From assembly GCA_025361685.1 (NCBI GenBank), contig JANYKE010000109.1, positions 1 through 5,692 on the forward strand: a DNA stretch of 5,692 bases. The letters run 5' to 3'. Below are positions 1 through 5,656 of this stretch, one piece after another. Under the pieces are notes generated by a model, which was given only the letters and a program-made list of their open reading frames with translations, was not told the origin of the DNA and searched no databases. A program made the translations under genes and the position numbers. The DNA comes from Eubacteriales bacterium. GTDB lineage: Bacteria > Bacillota > Clostridia > JANYKE01. Within the stretch, counting starts at the first letter, position 1, and the number at the start of each line of letters is the position of its first letter.

Positions 1-278
1 TTTATAAAATTTTGCAGCTGTGCACCTGTTAAAGTCGGGAGATCCAGCTTTTTAACGAAAATATTACTGCTGTTAATGATAACAGTTGAATCTTTTAACA
101 AAGCTCTATGTAAAATAAGCTTCTCTAAAATAGATTCTCTATTAATAATAACACCATTACTCACACTATCCGGATCAAGATCCATGCTAATTTTATTCTC
201 TACAAATGTCTGTCCGTTTTCAAGTCTAGCCGAAACAATGTGAATCTTGTCATTATTGATATATATTACCGTTTTCAA
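1..278 (-). CDS. pilM: PilM-like pilus assembly protein, N-terminal part (cut by window edge)
   Basis: The first 92 codons of a gene that runs off the left edge. I read it by hand from a TTG start at 278-276, because no ATG or GTG lies in frame near the ribosome binding site AAGGAGGT (294-287), which sits 8 nt upstream and overlaps the pilC stop codon. The protein begins MKTVIYINNDKIHIVSARLE and near residues 78-92 has KKLDLPTLTGAQLQNFI, which resembles the 'r.i.lP.l...el..ai' stretch of PilM-family proteins. PilM is an actin-fold cytoplasmic protein that links the PilB/PilC motor to PilN/PilO. The position directly after pilC (14-nt gap) fits. The usual N-terminal Gly-x-Asp-x-Gly nucleotide loop of the actin fold is not seen: the equivalent stretch reads YINNDK. 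The identification rests on weak local similarity and context; another assembly protein is possible. Confidence 0.6.
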   Translation of the reverse strand, partial: MKTVIYINNDKIHIVSARLENGQTFVENKISMDLDPDSVSNGVIINRESILEKLILHRALLKDSTVIINSSNIFVKKLDLPTLTGAQLQNFI

Positions 279-286
279 GCTTATCC

Positions 287-294
287 ACCTCCTT
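287..294 (-). promoter_or_regulatory. Ribosome binding site that sets a TTG start (pilM-like gene)
   Basis: The minus strand reads AAGGAGGT, 8 nt before the TTG at 278. Its first two bases are the last two of the pilC TAA stop codon (295-293), so termination of pilC and initiation of the next gene are physically coupled. This strong site is the reason for choosing TTG. Confidence 0.75.
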
Positions 295-1483
295 ATCCTC
301 CTGCGCTTTTGTACATTGTCATTATTGGCATCATTACCCCCATCATAACCGTGCCAACAATCAGTGCCATCACCACTATCATAACAGGCTCAATAAAAGT
401 TATCAACTGCGATGTTGCAGCATCTGCTTCAAAATCATAATTATCTGCCATGGAAAGTAATATGTCATCGAGTTTGCCTGTTTCTTCACCTATATAAATT
501 GATGAAATAAGCTTTTTATCTATTCCCAAAACTCCTTCAATTGAGATTGAAAGTAAGTTGCCATCTCTAATTTTTTGTATTGCCTCTCCGAACTGTTTTT
601 CAACAAACCTATTGCCAATAATTTTTGCGCTTATTACAACTGCATCAATCATATTAATACCACTGCTGTACAACGAGCTCAGTGTTCTTGCAAAGCGCGC
701 TGTGTATACAATCTTTAACAGATTTCCGATTTTGGGAACTTTAAGTTTTATTTCATCGATCTTAAGTGCTACATCCGGTATCCTCAGAATGTAACCAATG
801 CCGAACACGAGAGCAACAACAACAACAACAAAAACATACCAATAATTTGTCAATGCACTGCTTATTCCAAGAATAACGGCTGTTATTGCCGGGACTTCTT
901 TATCCTTAAACAACGATACAAAATTAGGTATTACAAATGTAAACAGGAGAATCGTAACGGCGACAGTCAGTATTCCTAAAATTATCGGGTAAACCATGGC
1001 TCCCTTTATTTTTGAATTTAACTTGTTTTCCTTTTCATAATAATCGGCCATTTTTATTGCAGATCTATCCAAATGTCCACTTACTTCGCCGGCCTTAAAC
1101 ATATTAATCATAAGCGGAGGAAATGTATTTTTACACTCTTCCATAGCGCTTGATAATGTATTACCAACAGTAATTACATCGTACAGTTTTTCATATACAC
1201 TTTTAACAGTATTTGAATCGGCTCTCTCCATCAATATTAAAACAGCTCTTGTTATCGGAATGCCTGCAGACAACATGGTGCCAACCTGCCTGCAAAAATC
1301 AACGAGCTCCGGCAGCTTTAATTTCAGGGAACGATCACCTTGCTGCGCAATCTCATCTAATTGATAGCTGTAAATGCCTCTTTCTTTTAGGGCATAAAAG
1401 ACATCATACATGCTTTTGCCTTCAATTTTACCCTTAACTATTTTATTGTGAAGATCCTTGCCGCTATATTTAAATTCAGCCAA
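293..1483 (-). CDS. pilC: Type IV pilus inner-membrane platform protein PilC (GspF family)
   Basis: PilC is the polytopic membrane platform on which PilB and PilT act to insert or remove pilin subunits. The 396-residue length is normal for the family. Two T2SSF repeats are visible, at about residues 60-185 and 262-385, each with the family signature: FPPLMINMFKAGEVSGHLD at 121-139 and SSIYIGEETGKLDDIL at 327-342. Membrane segments are likely at about 164-188, 214-233 and 366-388. The N-terminus (AEFKYSGKD, then a GKIEG turn) is the usual cytoplasmic start. The start codon is TTG (1483-1481), chosen because AAAGGAGGT lies 7 nt upstream and the N-terminus aligns with the family. It follows pilD by 41 nt and is followed after 14 nt by a PilM-like gene. 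PilT in the same operon favours T4P PilC over GspF of type II secretion or ComGB. One oddity is a run of five GTT valine codons in the second membrane segment. Confidence 0.96.
   Translation of the reverse strand: MAEFKYSGKDLHNKIVKGKIEGKSMYDVFYALKERGIYSYQLDEIAQQGDRSLKLKLPELVDFCRQVGTMLSAGIPITRAVLILMERADSNTVKSVYEKLYDVITVGNTLSSAMEECKNTFPPLMINMFKAGEVSGHLDRSAIKMADYYEKENKLNSKIKGAMVYPIILGILTVAVTILLFTFVIPNFVSLFKDKEVPAITAVILGISSALTNYWYVFVVVVVALVFGIGYILRIPDVALKIDEIKLKVPKIGNLLKIVYTARFARTLSSLYSSGINMIDAVVISAKIIGNRFVEKQFGEAIQKIRDGNLLSISIEGVLGIDKKLISSIYIGEETGKLDDILLSMADNYDFEADAATSQLITFIEPVMIVVMALIVGTVMMGVMMPIMTMYKSAGG
814..831 (-). repeat. (TTG)6 trinucleotide run inside pilC
   Basis: Six uninterrupted CAA units on the + strand, which are TTG units on the coding strand. 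They are read in the GTT frame and give most of a five-valine run (residues about 219-223) in the second predicted membrane segment of PilC. Unit gain or loss would stay in frame and only change the segment length. Confidence 0.7.
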
Positions 1484-1490
1484 TAATACA

Positions 1491-1499
1491 ACCTCCTTT
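1491..1499 (-). promoter_or_regulatory. Ribosome binding site that sets the TTG start of pilC
   Basis: The minus strand reads AAAGGAGGT, 7 nt before the TTG at 1483. No ATG or GTG in frame fits this site, so TTG is the start. It lies in the 41-nt gap after pilD. Confidence 0.8.
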
Positions 1500-1524
1500 C
1501 AACTTTCTTAAAAACCAATTGGCA

Positions 1525-2292
1525 TCAAAGATGAAACATGCTTAGGTATCCGGCAATAATCTCGTTGCCAAACATAATTGAAATAAATGCACCCAGACAT
1601 ATATATGGTCCGAAAGGAATTTGTTTTCCCTTCATATTCTCGTTATTTATTCTTATCATTGCAACTCCGATTATAGCTCCTACTACGGCTGCAATAAACA
1701 GAGTCAGCAAAATATTCTTCCATCCGAGCATAAAACCCAAAACCGCAAATAATAAGACGTCTCCGCCGCCGAATGCATTTTCCTTAATATTCATAATCAC
1801 GTACATCGGTAAGCTTATTGCAAATAAGCCGATTATGTGACCTACAATATCTCCCTCTAAATATGCAAATACACCCGCAACCGGTATCAGACTAATAAGA
1901 AGCGAGTAAGGGATGGTCATTGTATCAATATCAATAACAGAGATGGCTATCAGAATTGCAGTAAGGATAAAAATCAATAGGGACGGTATATTCAGTCCAT
2001 TGAAAAAGACAATAAATACAGCAAGTATCCCGGTGAGAAACTCAACCAAGGGATACCTGACAGATATTTTTGCCTTGCAATTTCTACATTTGCCCATGAG
2101 CAAAATATAGCTCAAAATAGGTATCAGATCATATTGCTTTATAACAATATCGCAATTCGGGCAATGAGAGCGTCCTTTTGCCACTGATATATGCTTCGGA
2201 AATCTGTAAATTATTACATTCAAGAAGCTTCCTATTATGATGCCTAGCAAAAAGATAAACAAATATATTGAAACATTCAGCACATTTAACAT
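1525..2292 (-). CDS. pilD: Prepilin peptidase / N-methyltransferase PilD (GspO family)
   Basis: This integral-membrane aspartyl protease cuts the leader of prepilins after glycine and, in bifunctional members, N-methylates the new N-terminal residue. The 255-residue protein has the family parts in order. The N-terminal membrane helix runs into GSFLNVIIYRFP (21-32). A cytoplasmic loop holds two CxxC pairs (C44/C47 and C69/C72), typical of the bifunctional zinc-containing form. The two catalytic aspartates are expected at D121 (in IDIDTMTIP) and D178 (in FGGGD, 174-178). IPFGPYICLGA near the C-terminus is the usual late motif. The residue after GGGDV is L where many members have K. The ATG at 2292 is the first in frame; only a weak GAGAGG lies upstream with a long 14-nt spacer, so translation may be low. 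It sits downstream of a strong hairpin after the pilin gene, and its obvious substrate is that pilin. Confidence 0.95.
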   Translation of the reverse strand: MLNVLNVSIYLFIFLLGIIIGSFLNVIIYRFPKHISVAKGRSHCPNCDIVIKQYDLIPILSYILLMGKCRNCKAKISVRYPLVEFLTGILAVFIVFFNGLNIPSLLIFILTAILIAISVIDIDTMTIPYSLLISLIPVAGVFAYLEGDIVGHIIGLFAISLPMYVIMNIKENAFGGGDVLLFAVLGFMLGWKNILLTLFIAAVVGAIIGVAMIRINNENMKGKQIPFGPYICLGAFISIMFGNEIIAGYLSMFHL

Positions 2293-2340
2293 AAATAATT
2301 GTGATAACCTCTCAAGCTGTTTTTACCGAATCACATGCAC

Positions 2341-2390
2341 GTATGCAACAATAAAAGGCTATTGGGCGTTCGCCTTTTATTGTTGTATAC
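2341..2390 (-). terminator. Long hairpin after the pilin gene; probable partial terminator or 3' stabiliser
   Basis: The arms 2341-2359 and 2372-2390 form a 19-bp stem around a 12-nt loop. The minus-strand left arm reads GTATACAACAATAAAAGGC. There is a single mismatch, A-C in the minus-strand RNA and a G-U wobble in the plus-strand RNA. The core AAAAGGC/GCCUUUU followed by AUUGUU gives a U-rich descending arm, but no extra U tract follows the stem. It starts 15 nt after the pilin stop codon. Since pilD and pilC follow in the same direction without a clear promoter, the best reading is partial termination or 3'-end protection that keeps pilin mRNA above the downstream genes. A competing small hairpin, GGCGAACGCC, lies at the loop base. 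Confidence 0.75.
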
Positions 2391-2405
2391 AAAATTAGTT
2401 TTTAA

Positions 2406-2639
2406 TTACGGAGCTGCTGGTGCTACTACATCCGGGTTCAATGCTTGAATCTTATCTAACTCTGTCTGCATAGTTTGGTTTCTTGCGGTCAATGCGTCCA
2501 TTTCTGTCTTAGTCTGGTTGACATAGCCAAGGAATGATGGAACAGTTACAGCTAGCATGATAGCAATGATAGCCAATACAACGATTAACTCTACTAATGT
2601 GAATCCTTTGTTATTCTTCTTTAAAGATTTCAACTTCAT
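2406..2639 (-). CDS. pilA: Very short type IV pilin precursor
   Basis: A 77-residue class III prepilin. The short basic leader ends KKNNKG (G12) and is cut before F13; the glutamate at mature position 5 (E17) and the hydrophobic helix FTLVELIVVLAIIAIMLAV are textbook pilin features. P22, F24 and Y27 (mature numbering) also match the usual helix. The mature chain is only about 65 residues, against roughly 130-160 for common pilins. After the hydrophobic part comes a heptad pattern (mature M35, L38, N42, M45, L49, I52) and a Pro/Ala tail ending APAAP. There is no beta-sheet domain, no cysteine and no disulfide loop. It is not a frameshift remnant by eye: a hairpin begins 15 nt after the stop. 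AAAGGAGG (2656-2649) lies 9 nt before the ATG. Its placement among motor genes and its strong RBS suggest the main structural subunit; a ComGC-like pseudopilin is the alternative. Confidence 0.9.
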   Translation of the reverse strand: MKLKSLKKNNKGFTLVELIVVLAIIAIMLAVTVPSFLGYVNQTKTEMDALTARNQTMQTELDKIQALNPDVVAPAAP

Positions 2640-2648
2640 ATCGTTATT

Positions 2649-2656
2649 CCTCCTTT
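2649..2656 (-). promoter_or_regulatory. Strong ribosome binding site of the pilin gene
   Basis: The minus strand reads AAAGGAGG, 9 nt before the ATG at 2639. It is a near-perfect anti-16S match, fitting high expression of a structural subunit. Confidence 0.8.
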
Positions 2657-2681
2657 GTATAGTAAAACTTTTTTATAATAA

Positions 2682-2701
2682 AAATGCTGCCCAACGCATT
2701 T
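2682..2701 (-). other. Small hairpin upstream of the pilin gene, followed by a T-rich run
   Basis: The minus strand carries AAATGC (2701-2696), the loop GTTGGGCA and GCATTT (2687-2682), then TTATTAT. This is a 6-bp stem with a short U-rich tail in the 87-nt gap between pilT and the pilin gene. It is too weak to call a firm terminator. It may be a weak attenuator, an RNA-processing site or a 5' stabiliser of the pilin message. Its loop is complementary to the loop of the hairpin after the pilin gene. Confidence 0.4.
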
Positions 2702-2726
2702 CTATTTCCTCTTTTTTGTGATACCC

Positions 2727-3782
2727 CTACTTCAGAAATTGTAGGAGATCATTTCTGTTGCTCGTTTTCTCAAAAGCTGCCTGCCTAGTTATTCTTCCGC
2801 TGTTTGCCAATTGTGCCAAACTGTTGTTGAGTGTACACATGCCTTCCCTGCCTCCGGTCTGTAGTGCTGAATTTATTTGGTGGCATTTATTCTCTCTGAT
2901 TAAATTAAGTATTCCATCAGTTCCAATCAAGATTTCAAATGCTGCGCATCTTCCGCTTCCATCTGCCAACGGAATCAACTGTTGAGTTACAACACCTTTT
3001 AATACTCCTGCAAGCTGTGTTCTAATCTGACTTTGGCTGTGTGGCGGGAACGCATCTATAATTCTGTCGATAGTATTGGCGGCCCCGGTTGTATGCAATG
3101 TCGAAAGAACCAGATGGCCTGTTTCTGCAGCCGTTACCGCAGCTGCGATAGTCTCCAAATCTCTCATCTCTCCAACCAATATTACATCAGGATCTTCTCT
3201 TAATGCTCCTCTCAGCGAATCTGCAAATGACTTAACGTCAACTCCTATCTCGCGCTGGTGAACTATCGACTGCTTATGTGTGTGCATATACTCTATCGGA
3301 TCTTCGGCAGTCATGATGTGATATTTATTATTCATATTAATATGATCAATCATTGCTGCCAATGTGGTAGACTTGCCGCTTCCGGTAGGCCCGGTGACCA
3401 GGATAAGTCCTCTCGGTTCTTTTGCCAAAGTCTCAAATACCGGTGGTAATCCGAGTTCCTCAAAAGTAGGTATGGTGTCATTTAATATTCTGATTGCGGC
3501 ACAGAGTTCGCCTCTCTCATGATATATGTTGACTCTCTGTCTCTCTCCGGTTGGCAGTTGGTAACATAAATCTATATCTTCTATTCTTTCGATCCCGCTT
3601 AGCTGCTTATCATTTAGCATTGAATAAATAACATCTTCAACTAAACTTTTGGAAAATGCGAAATCACTTGTAAAAATCTCTCCGTTCTTTCTAAAAACGG
3701 GTGGAATATCCGTGCAAAGATGAATATCCGAACATTTGTGTTCCCTTGCATACTCAATTAAAGTTGCTAAGTAATCCTTCAT
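2727..3782 (-). CDS. pilT: Type IV pilus retraction ATPase PilT
   Basis: PilT is a hexameric cytoplasmic ATPase that powers pilus depolymerisation, giving twitching motility, adhesion and sometimes DNA uptake. The 351 residues are close to the usual 345 or so. The N-terminal PAS-like part includes CSDIHLC (17-23). Motifs of the RecA-like domain follow: Walker A GPTGSGKS (131-138), Asp box AEDPIE (159-164), Walker B DVILVGE (199-205) and His box TLHT (228-231). The C-terminal stretch RCAAFEILIGTDGILNLIRE is PilT-type rather than PilB-type, and the PilB zinc cysteines are absent. The AIRNLIRE motif needed for retraction in studied PilTs reads GILNLIRE (290-297), losing its first Ala and Arg. 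The ATG at 3782 is 3 nt after the pilB stop with no visible Shine-Dalgarno sequence, so translation is probably coupled to pilB. Confidence 0.96.
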   Translation of the reverse strand: MKDYLATLIEYAREHKCSDIHLCTDIPPVFRKNGEIFTSDFAFSKSLVEDVIYSMLNDKQLSGIERIEDIDLCYQLPTGERQRVNIYHERGELCAAIRILNDTIPTFEELGLPPVFETLAKEPRGLILVTGPTGSGKSTTLAAMIDHINMNNKYHIMTAEDPIEYMHTHKQSIVHQREIGVDVKSFADSLRGALREDPDVILVGEMRDLETIAAAVTAAETGHLVLSTLHTTGAANTIDRIIDAFPPHSQSQIRTQLAGVLKGVVTQQLIPLADGSGRCAAFEILIGTDGILNLIRENKCHQINSALQTGGREGMCTLNNSLAQLANSGRITRQAAFEKTSNRNDLLQFLK

Positions 3783-3785
3783 ACA

Positions 3786-5462
3786 CTAAACCGCAAAAGA
3801 TGAGTTTTTAACAAGTTCATCAATGGTGGTTATTCCTCCTTCTACAAGTTTCAATACACTATCCCTTATAAATGTCAATTTGCCATTCTCGATAACATAT
3901 TTATAAATATTTTCAGCATGATCCTTATTTGATATCATGTCTCTTATAGGATTGTCAATTTCCAAAATTTCGTGTACCGCAACTCTACCCTTATATCCGG
4001 TTCGATTACAGTTCAAACATCCCTTACCTCTAAAAGCAATTTTGATATTTGGTGCAATCTCTTGTTCCTCTTTTGATGTTTCATACTCCTCTTTGCAATA
4101 CGGGCATATCTTCTTAACCAATCGTTGTGCGACAATGCCGACAACTGAGTTAGCAATCAAATAATGTTCAATTCCCATATCCGCCAGCCTAACTACTGAA
4201 CTAATCGCATCGTTCGTATGTAGCGTAGAAAATACTAAGTGGCCTGTTACCGCAGCACTTACCGAAATCTGTGCAGTCTGTGTATCTCTTGTTTCACCAA
4301 TCAATATTACATCAGGATCCTGTCTCAAAATAGATCTTAACCCACTCTCAAAAGTCATTCCTGCCAATGGGTTTACTTGCACCTGATTTACCTTTTCAAT
4401 GTTCTTCTCTATCGGGTCTTCGATTGTTGTGATATTGATCGGCCTCGTAACCATATCCTCAATAATCATGTATAGTGTTGATGTCTTACCTGAGCCTGTG
4501 GGGCCTGTGATGTAAATTATCCCATGAGGATGTCTAAGTATTCGTGTTATTTTGTCGTAGTTCTCTTTTTCCATTCCGTATTGCGAGCTATTATCTAACT
4601 TGAGTGTCTGTGTCAAGAAACGCATTACTATCGTTTCGCCAAATAGTGTGGGCAGTGTAGATACACGGATGTTGATTGCCTTACCTTCTATCGTAATCTT
4701 AAAATGACCATCCTGCGGGATTCTTCTTTCTGCAATATCCAACCCTGACAATATTTTGATTCTTGCTGCCAATCGTTGGCTGAGCTTGGATTCCAACGCT
4801 GCACTGTCAATCAATAATCCGTCTATTCTGTATCTAATCAAAAGGTTCTTCTCGTCCGGCTCTATATGAACATCAGATGCCCCTTCGTTGTATGCTTTAA
4901 TTATTATTGAATTAATCAAATTAACAATTGGAGAAAGTTCCTCGTCGATTTCCATTTCTTGAACTGAATCATTTGAAACATCGACTATACTGCTGTGAGC
5001 AACTGTTGCAGCTTTTTTAGCATCTATCTCGGAATAACTTTTGCTGATTGCTCTGATTATGCTGCTCTTCTTTGCTAACTTAACATCACAAGGCATGTTC
5101 AACAAATATTTTACATCTTCAATGGCATAAAAGTCAAGCGGATCGTTTACTACTAATGTCGCTCTGCCACTCTCAATCGCTATGGCAATTATTCTGTGCT
5201 TGTTTGAAATCGCTTTTGGAATCAATGAAACAACTTTGGTGTCAATCGGTGTATCATTAAAATCAACAATTCCCAGATCTAATCTTTCCGATAAAGCAAT
5301 AAGCAATTGATCCTCGCTGATATATCCTTTGTCCATTAAAATTTCGCCAATCGTTTTACTCTTGTCAGAATCCTGAAGTAAAAGGGCTTCATCCAACTGC
5401 GCTTGAGTCAGATATCCATAGCTGATTAATATGTCGCCTGTCCTTATCTCGTTTTGCTCCAC
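3786..5462 (-). CDS. pilB: Type IV pilus extension ATPase PilB with N-terminal MshEN domain
   Basis: PilB is a hexameric ATPase that drives pilin polymerisation at PilC. Of 558 residues, 6-68 form a MshEN domain, known in MshE/PilB-type ATPases to bind cyclic-di-GMP. The first motif has R7, G9, G16, L23, L27 and Q30, with the R-to-Q spacing of 23 seen in MshE; the second runs IGEILMDKGYISEDQLLIAL (38-57). The ATPase core has SDVHIEP (196-202), Walker A GPTGSGKT (320-327), Asp box TIEDPIE (346-352), Walker B DVILIGE (384-390) and His box TLHT (413-416). C453, C456, C482 and C485 form the tetra-cysteine zinc site typical of PilB/GspE and absent from PilT. The start is GTG at 5462, chosen from AGAAGGG 7 nt upstream; the nearby ATG at 5467 is out of frame. 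It is the first gene after the promoter, with pilT 3 nt downstream. Confidence 0.97.
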   Translation of the reverse strand: MEQNEIRTGDILISYGYLTQAQLDEALLLQDSDKSKTIGEILMDKGYISEDQLLIALSERLDLGIVDFNDTPIDTKVVSLIPKAISNKHRIIAIAIESGRATLVVNDPLDFYAIEDVKYLLNMPCDVKLAKKSSIIRAISKSYSEIDAKKAATVAHSSIVDVSNDSVQEMEIDEELSPIVNLINSIIIKAYNEGASDVHIEPDEKNLLIRYRIDGLLIDSAALESKLSQRLAARIKILSGLDIAERRIPQDGHFKITIEGKAINIRVSTLPTLFGETIVMRFLTQTLKLDNSSQYGMEKENYDKITRILRHPHGIIYITGPTGSGKTSTLYMIIEDMVTRPINITTIEDPIEKNIEKVNQVQVNPLAGMTFESGLRSILRQDPDVILIGETRDTQTAQISVSAAVTGHLVFSTLHTNDAISSVVRLADMGIEHYLIANSVVGIVAQRLVKKICPYCKEEYETSKEEQEIAPNIKIAFRGKGCLNCNRTGYKGRVAVHEILEIDNPIRDMISNKDHAENIYKYVIENGKLTFIRDSVLKLVEGGITTIDELVKNSSFAV

Positions 5463-5469
5463 AGCATTT

Positions 5470-5476
5470 CCCTTCT
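5470..5476 (-). promoter_or_regulatory. Ribosome binding site that sets the GTG start of pilB
   Basis: The minus strand reads AGAAGGG, 7 nt before the GTG at 5462. An ATG a few bases upstream (5469-5467) is out of frame with pilB and too close to this site, so GTG is the supported start. Confidence 0.65.
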
Positions 5477-5498
5477 ATCTTATAAAACAATATGATTA

Positions 5499-5521
5499 TT
5501 AATAAATAAGTTAATAAATAA
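5499..5521 (-). repeat. Tandem 11-bp direct repeat in the pilB leader
   Basis: The minus strand carries TTATTTATTAA twice (5521-5511 and 5509-5499), perfectly matched and separated by one C, a 12-bp period. The second copy runs into a perfect palindrome, TTATTAATAA (5505-5496). It lies between the predicted transcription start and the pilB ribosome binding site. In such AT-rich DNA it may be chance; an operator or an unstructured translation enhancer are the functional options. Confidence 0.5.
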
Positions 5522-5556
5522 ATTGTCTATATATTTCAAAAGTCAATTACGGTTGA

Positions 5557-5585
5557 ATTATATCAAGCATTCAGCAAAATAGCAA
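5557..5585 (-). promoter_or_regulatory. Probable vegetative sigma-factor promoter of the pil operon
   Basis: The minus strand has TTGCTA (5585-5580), a 17-nt spacer and a perfect TATAAT (5562-5557) preceded by TGA, which makes an extended -10 (TGnTATAAT). Transcription should begin near 5550 and leave an AU-rich 5' leader of about 88 nt before pilB. No other comparably good promoter was seen inside the operon, so this is the likely entry point for the whole gene set. Confidence 0.65.
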
Positions 5586-5620
5586 TATACATTTGCGTTT
5601 ACAGTAAAAAAATAAAATTG

Positions 5621-5651
5621 ATTATCAAGTGTAGAACAAGAAAATCGTCAA
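5621..5651 (-). promoter_or_regulatory. Possible second upstream promoter for the pil operon
   Basis: The minus strand has TTGACG (5651-5646) and GATAAT (5626-5621), each 5 of 6 to consensus, but the spacer is 19 nt, longer than the preferred 17. It is a weak candidate beside the better promoter at 5585-5557. Confidence 0.25.
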
Positions 5652-5656
5652 TTTTT

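Noticed and set aside
1515..1522. CCAATTGG palindrome followed by T residues after pilD, as a terminator
   Set aside because: A perfect 8-bp palindrome with no loop cannot form a stable RNA hairpin, and pilC follows directly with a good ribosome binding site.
2406..2639. Conductive 'e-pilin' of the Geobacter type
   Set aside because: Length, F1, F24 and Y27 agree, but the later aromatic residues of the Geobacter helix are absent here, and conduction by such pili is itself disputed. The sequence does not support the claim.
2640..2726. Promoter (sigma-A or sigma-54) dedicated to the pilin gene
   Set aside because: Several TATAAT-like hexamers occur in the T-rich stretch, but none has a matching -35 at 16-18 nt, and no GG-N10-GC pair typical of sigma-54 is present.
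240..4164. Several 60-100-codon open frames on the plus strand opposite the pil genes
   Set aside because: They lie antisense inside genes with clear family motifs, show no domains of their own, and look like mirror frames of hydrophobic coding sequence.
293..5462. Type II secretion or competence (com) pseudopilus system in place of type IV pili
   Set aside because: A dedicated PilT retraction ATPase, a MshEN-type PilB and a PilM-like gene in the same operon fit type IV pili; com and type II loci normally lack PilT.
5463..5550. Cyclic-di-GMP riboswitch in the leader of pilB, as known for some clostridial pilus genes
   Set aside because: The leader is short and almost entirely A/T. I see none of the conserved riboswitch segments or paired helices of either class.
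5609..5632. TTGATAATCAA followed by a T-rich run upstream of pilB, as an intrinsic terminator of an upstream gene
   Set aside because: The stem is only four A/T-rich pairs around a 3-nt loop, far too weak to terminate.
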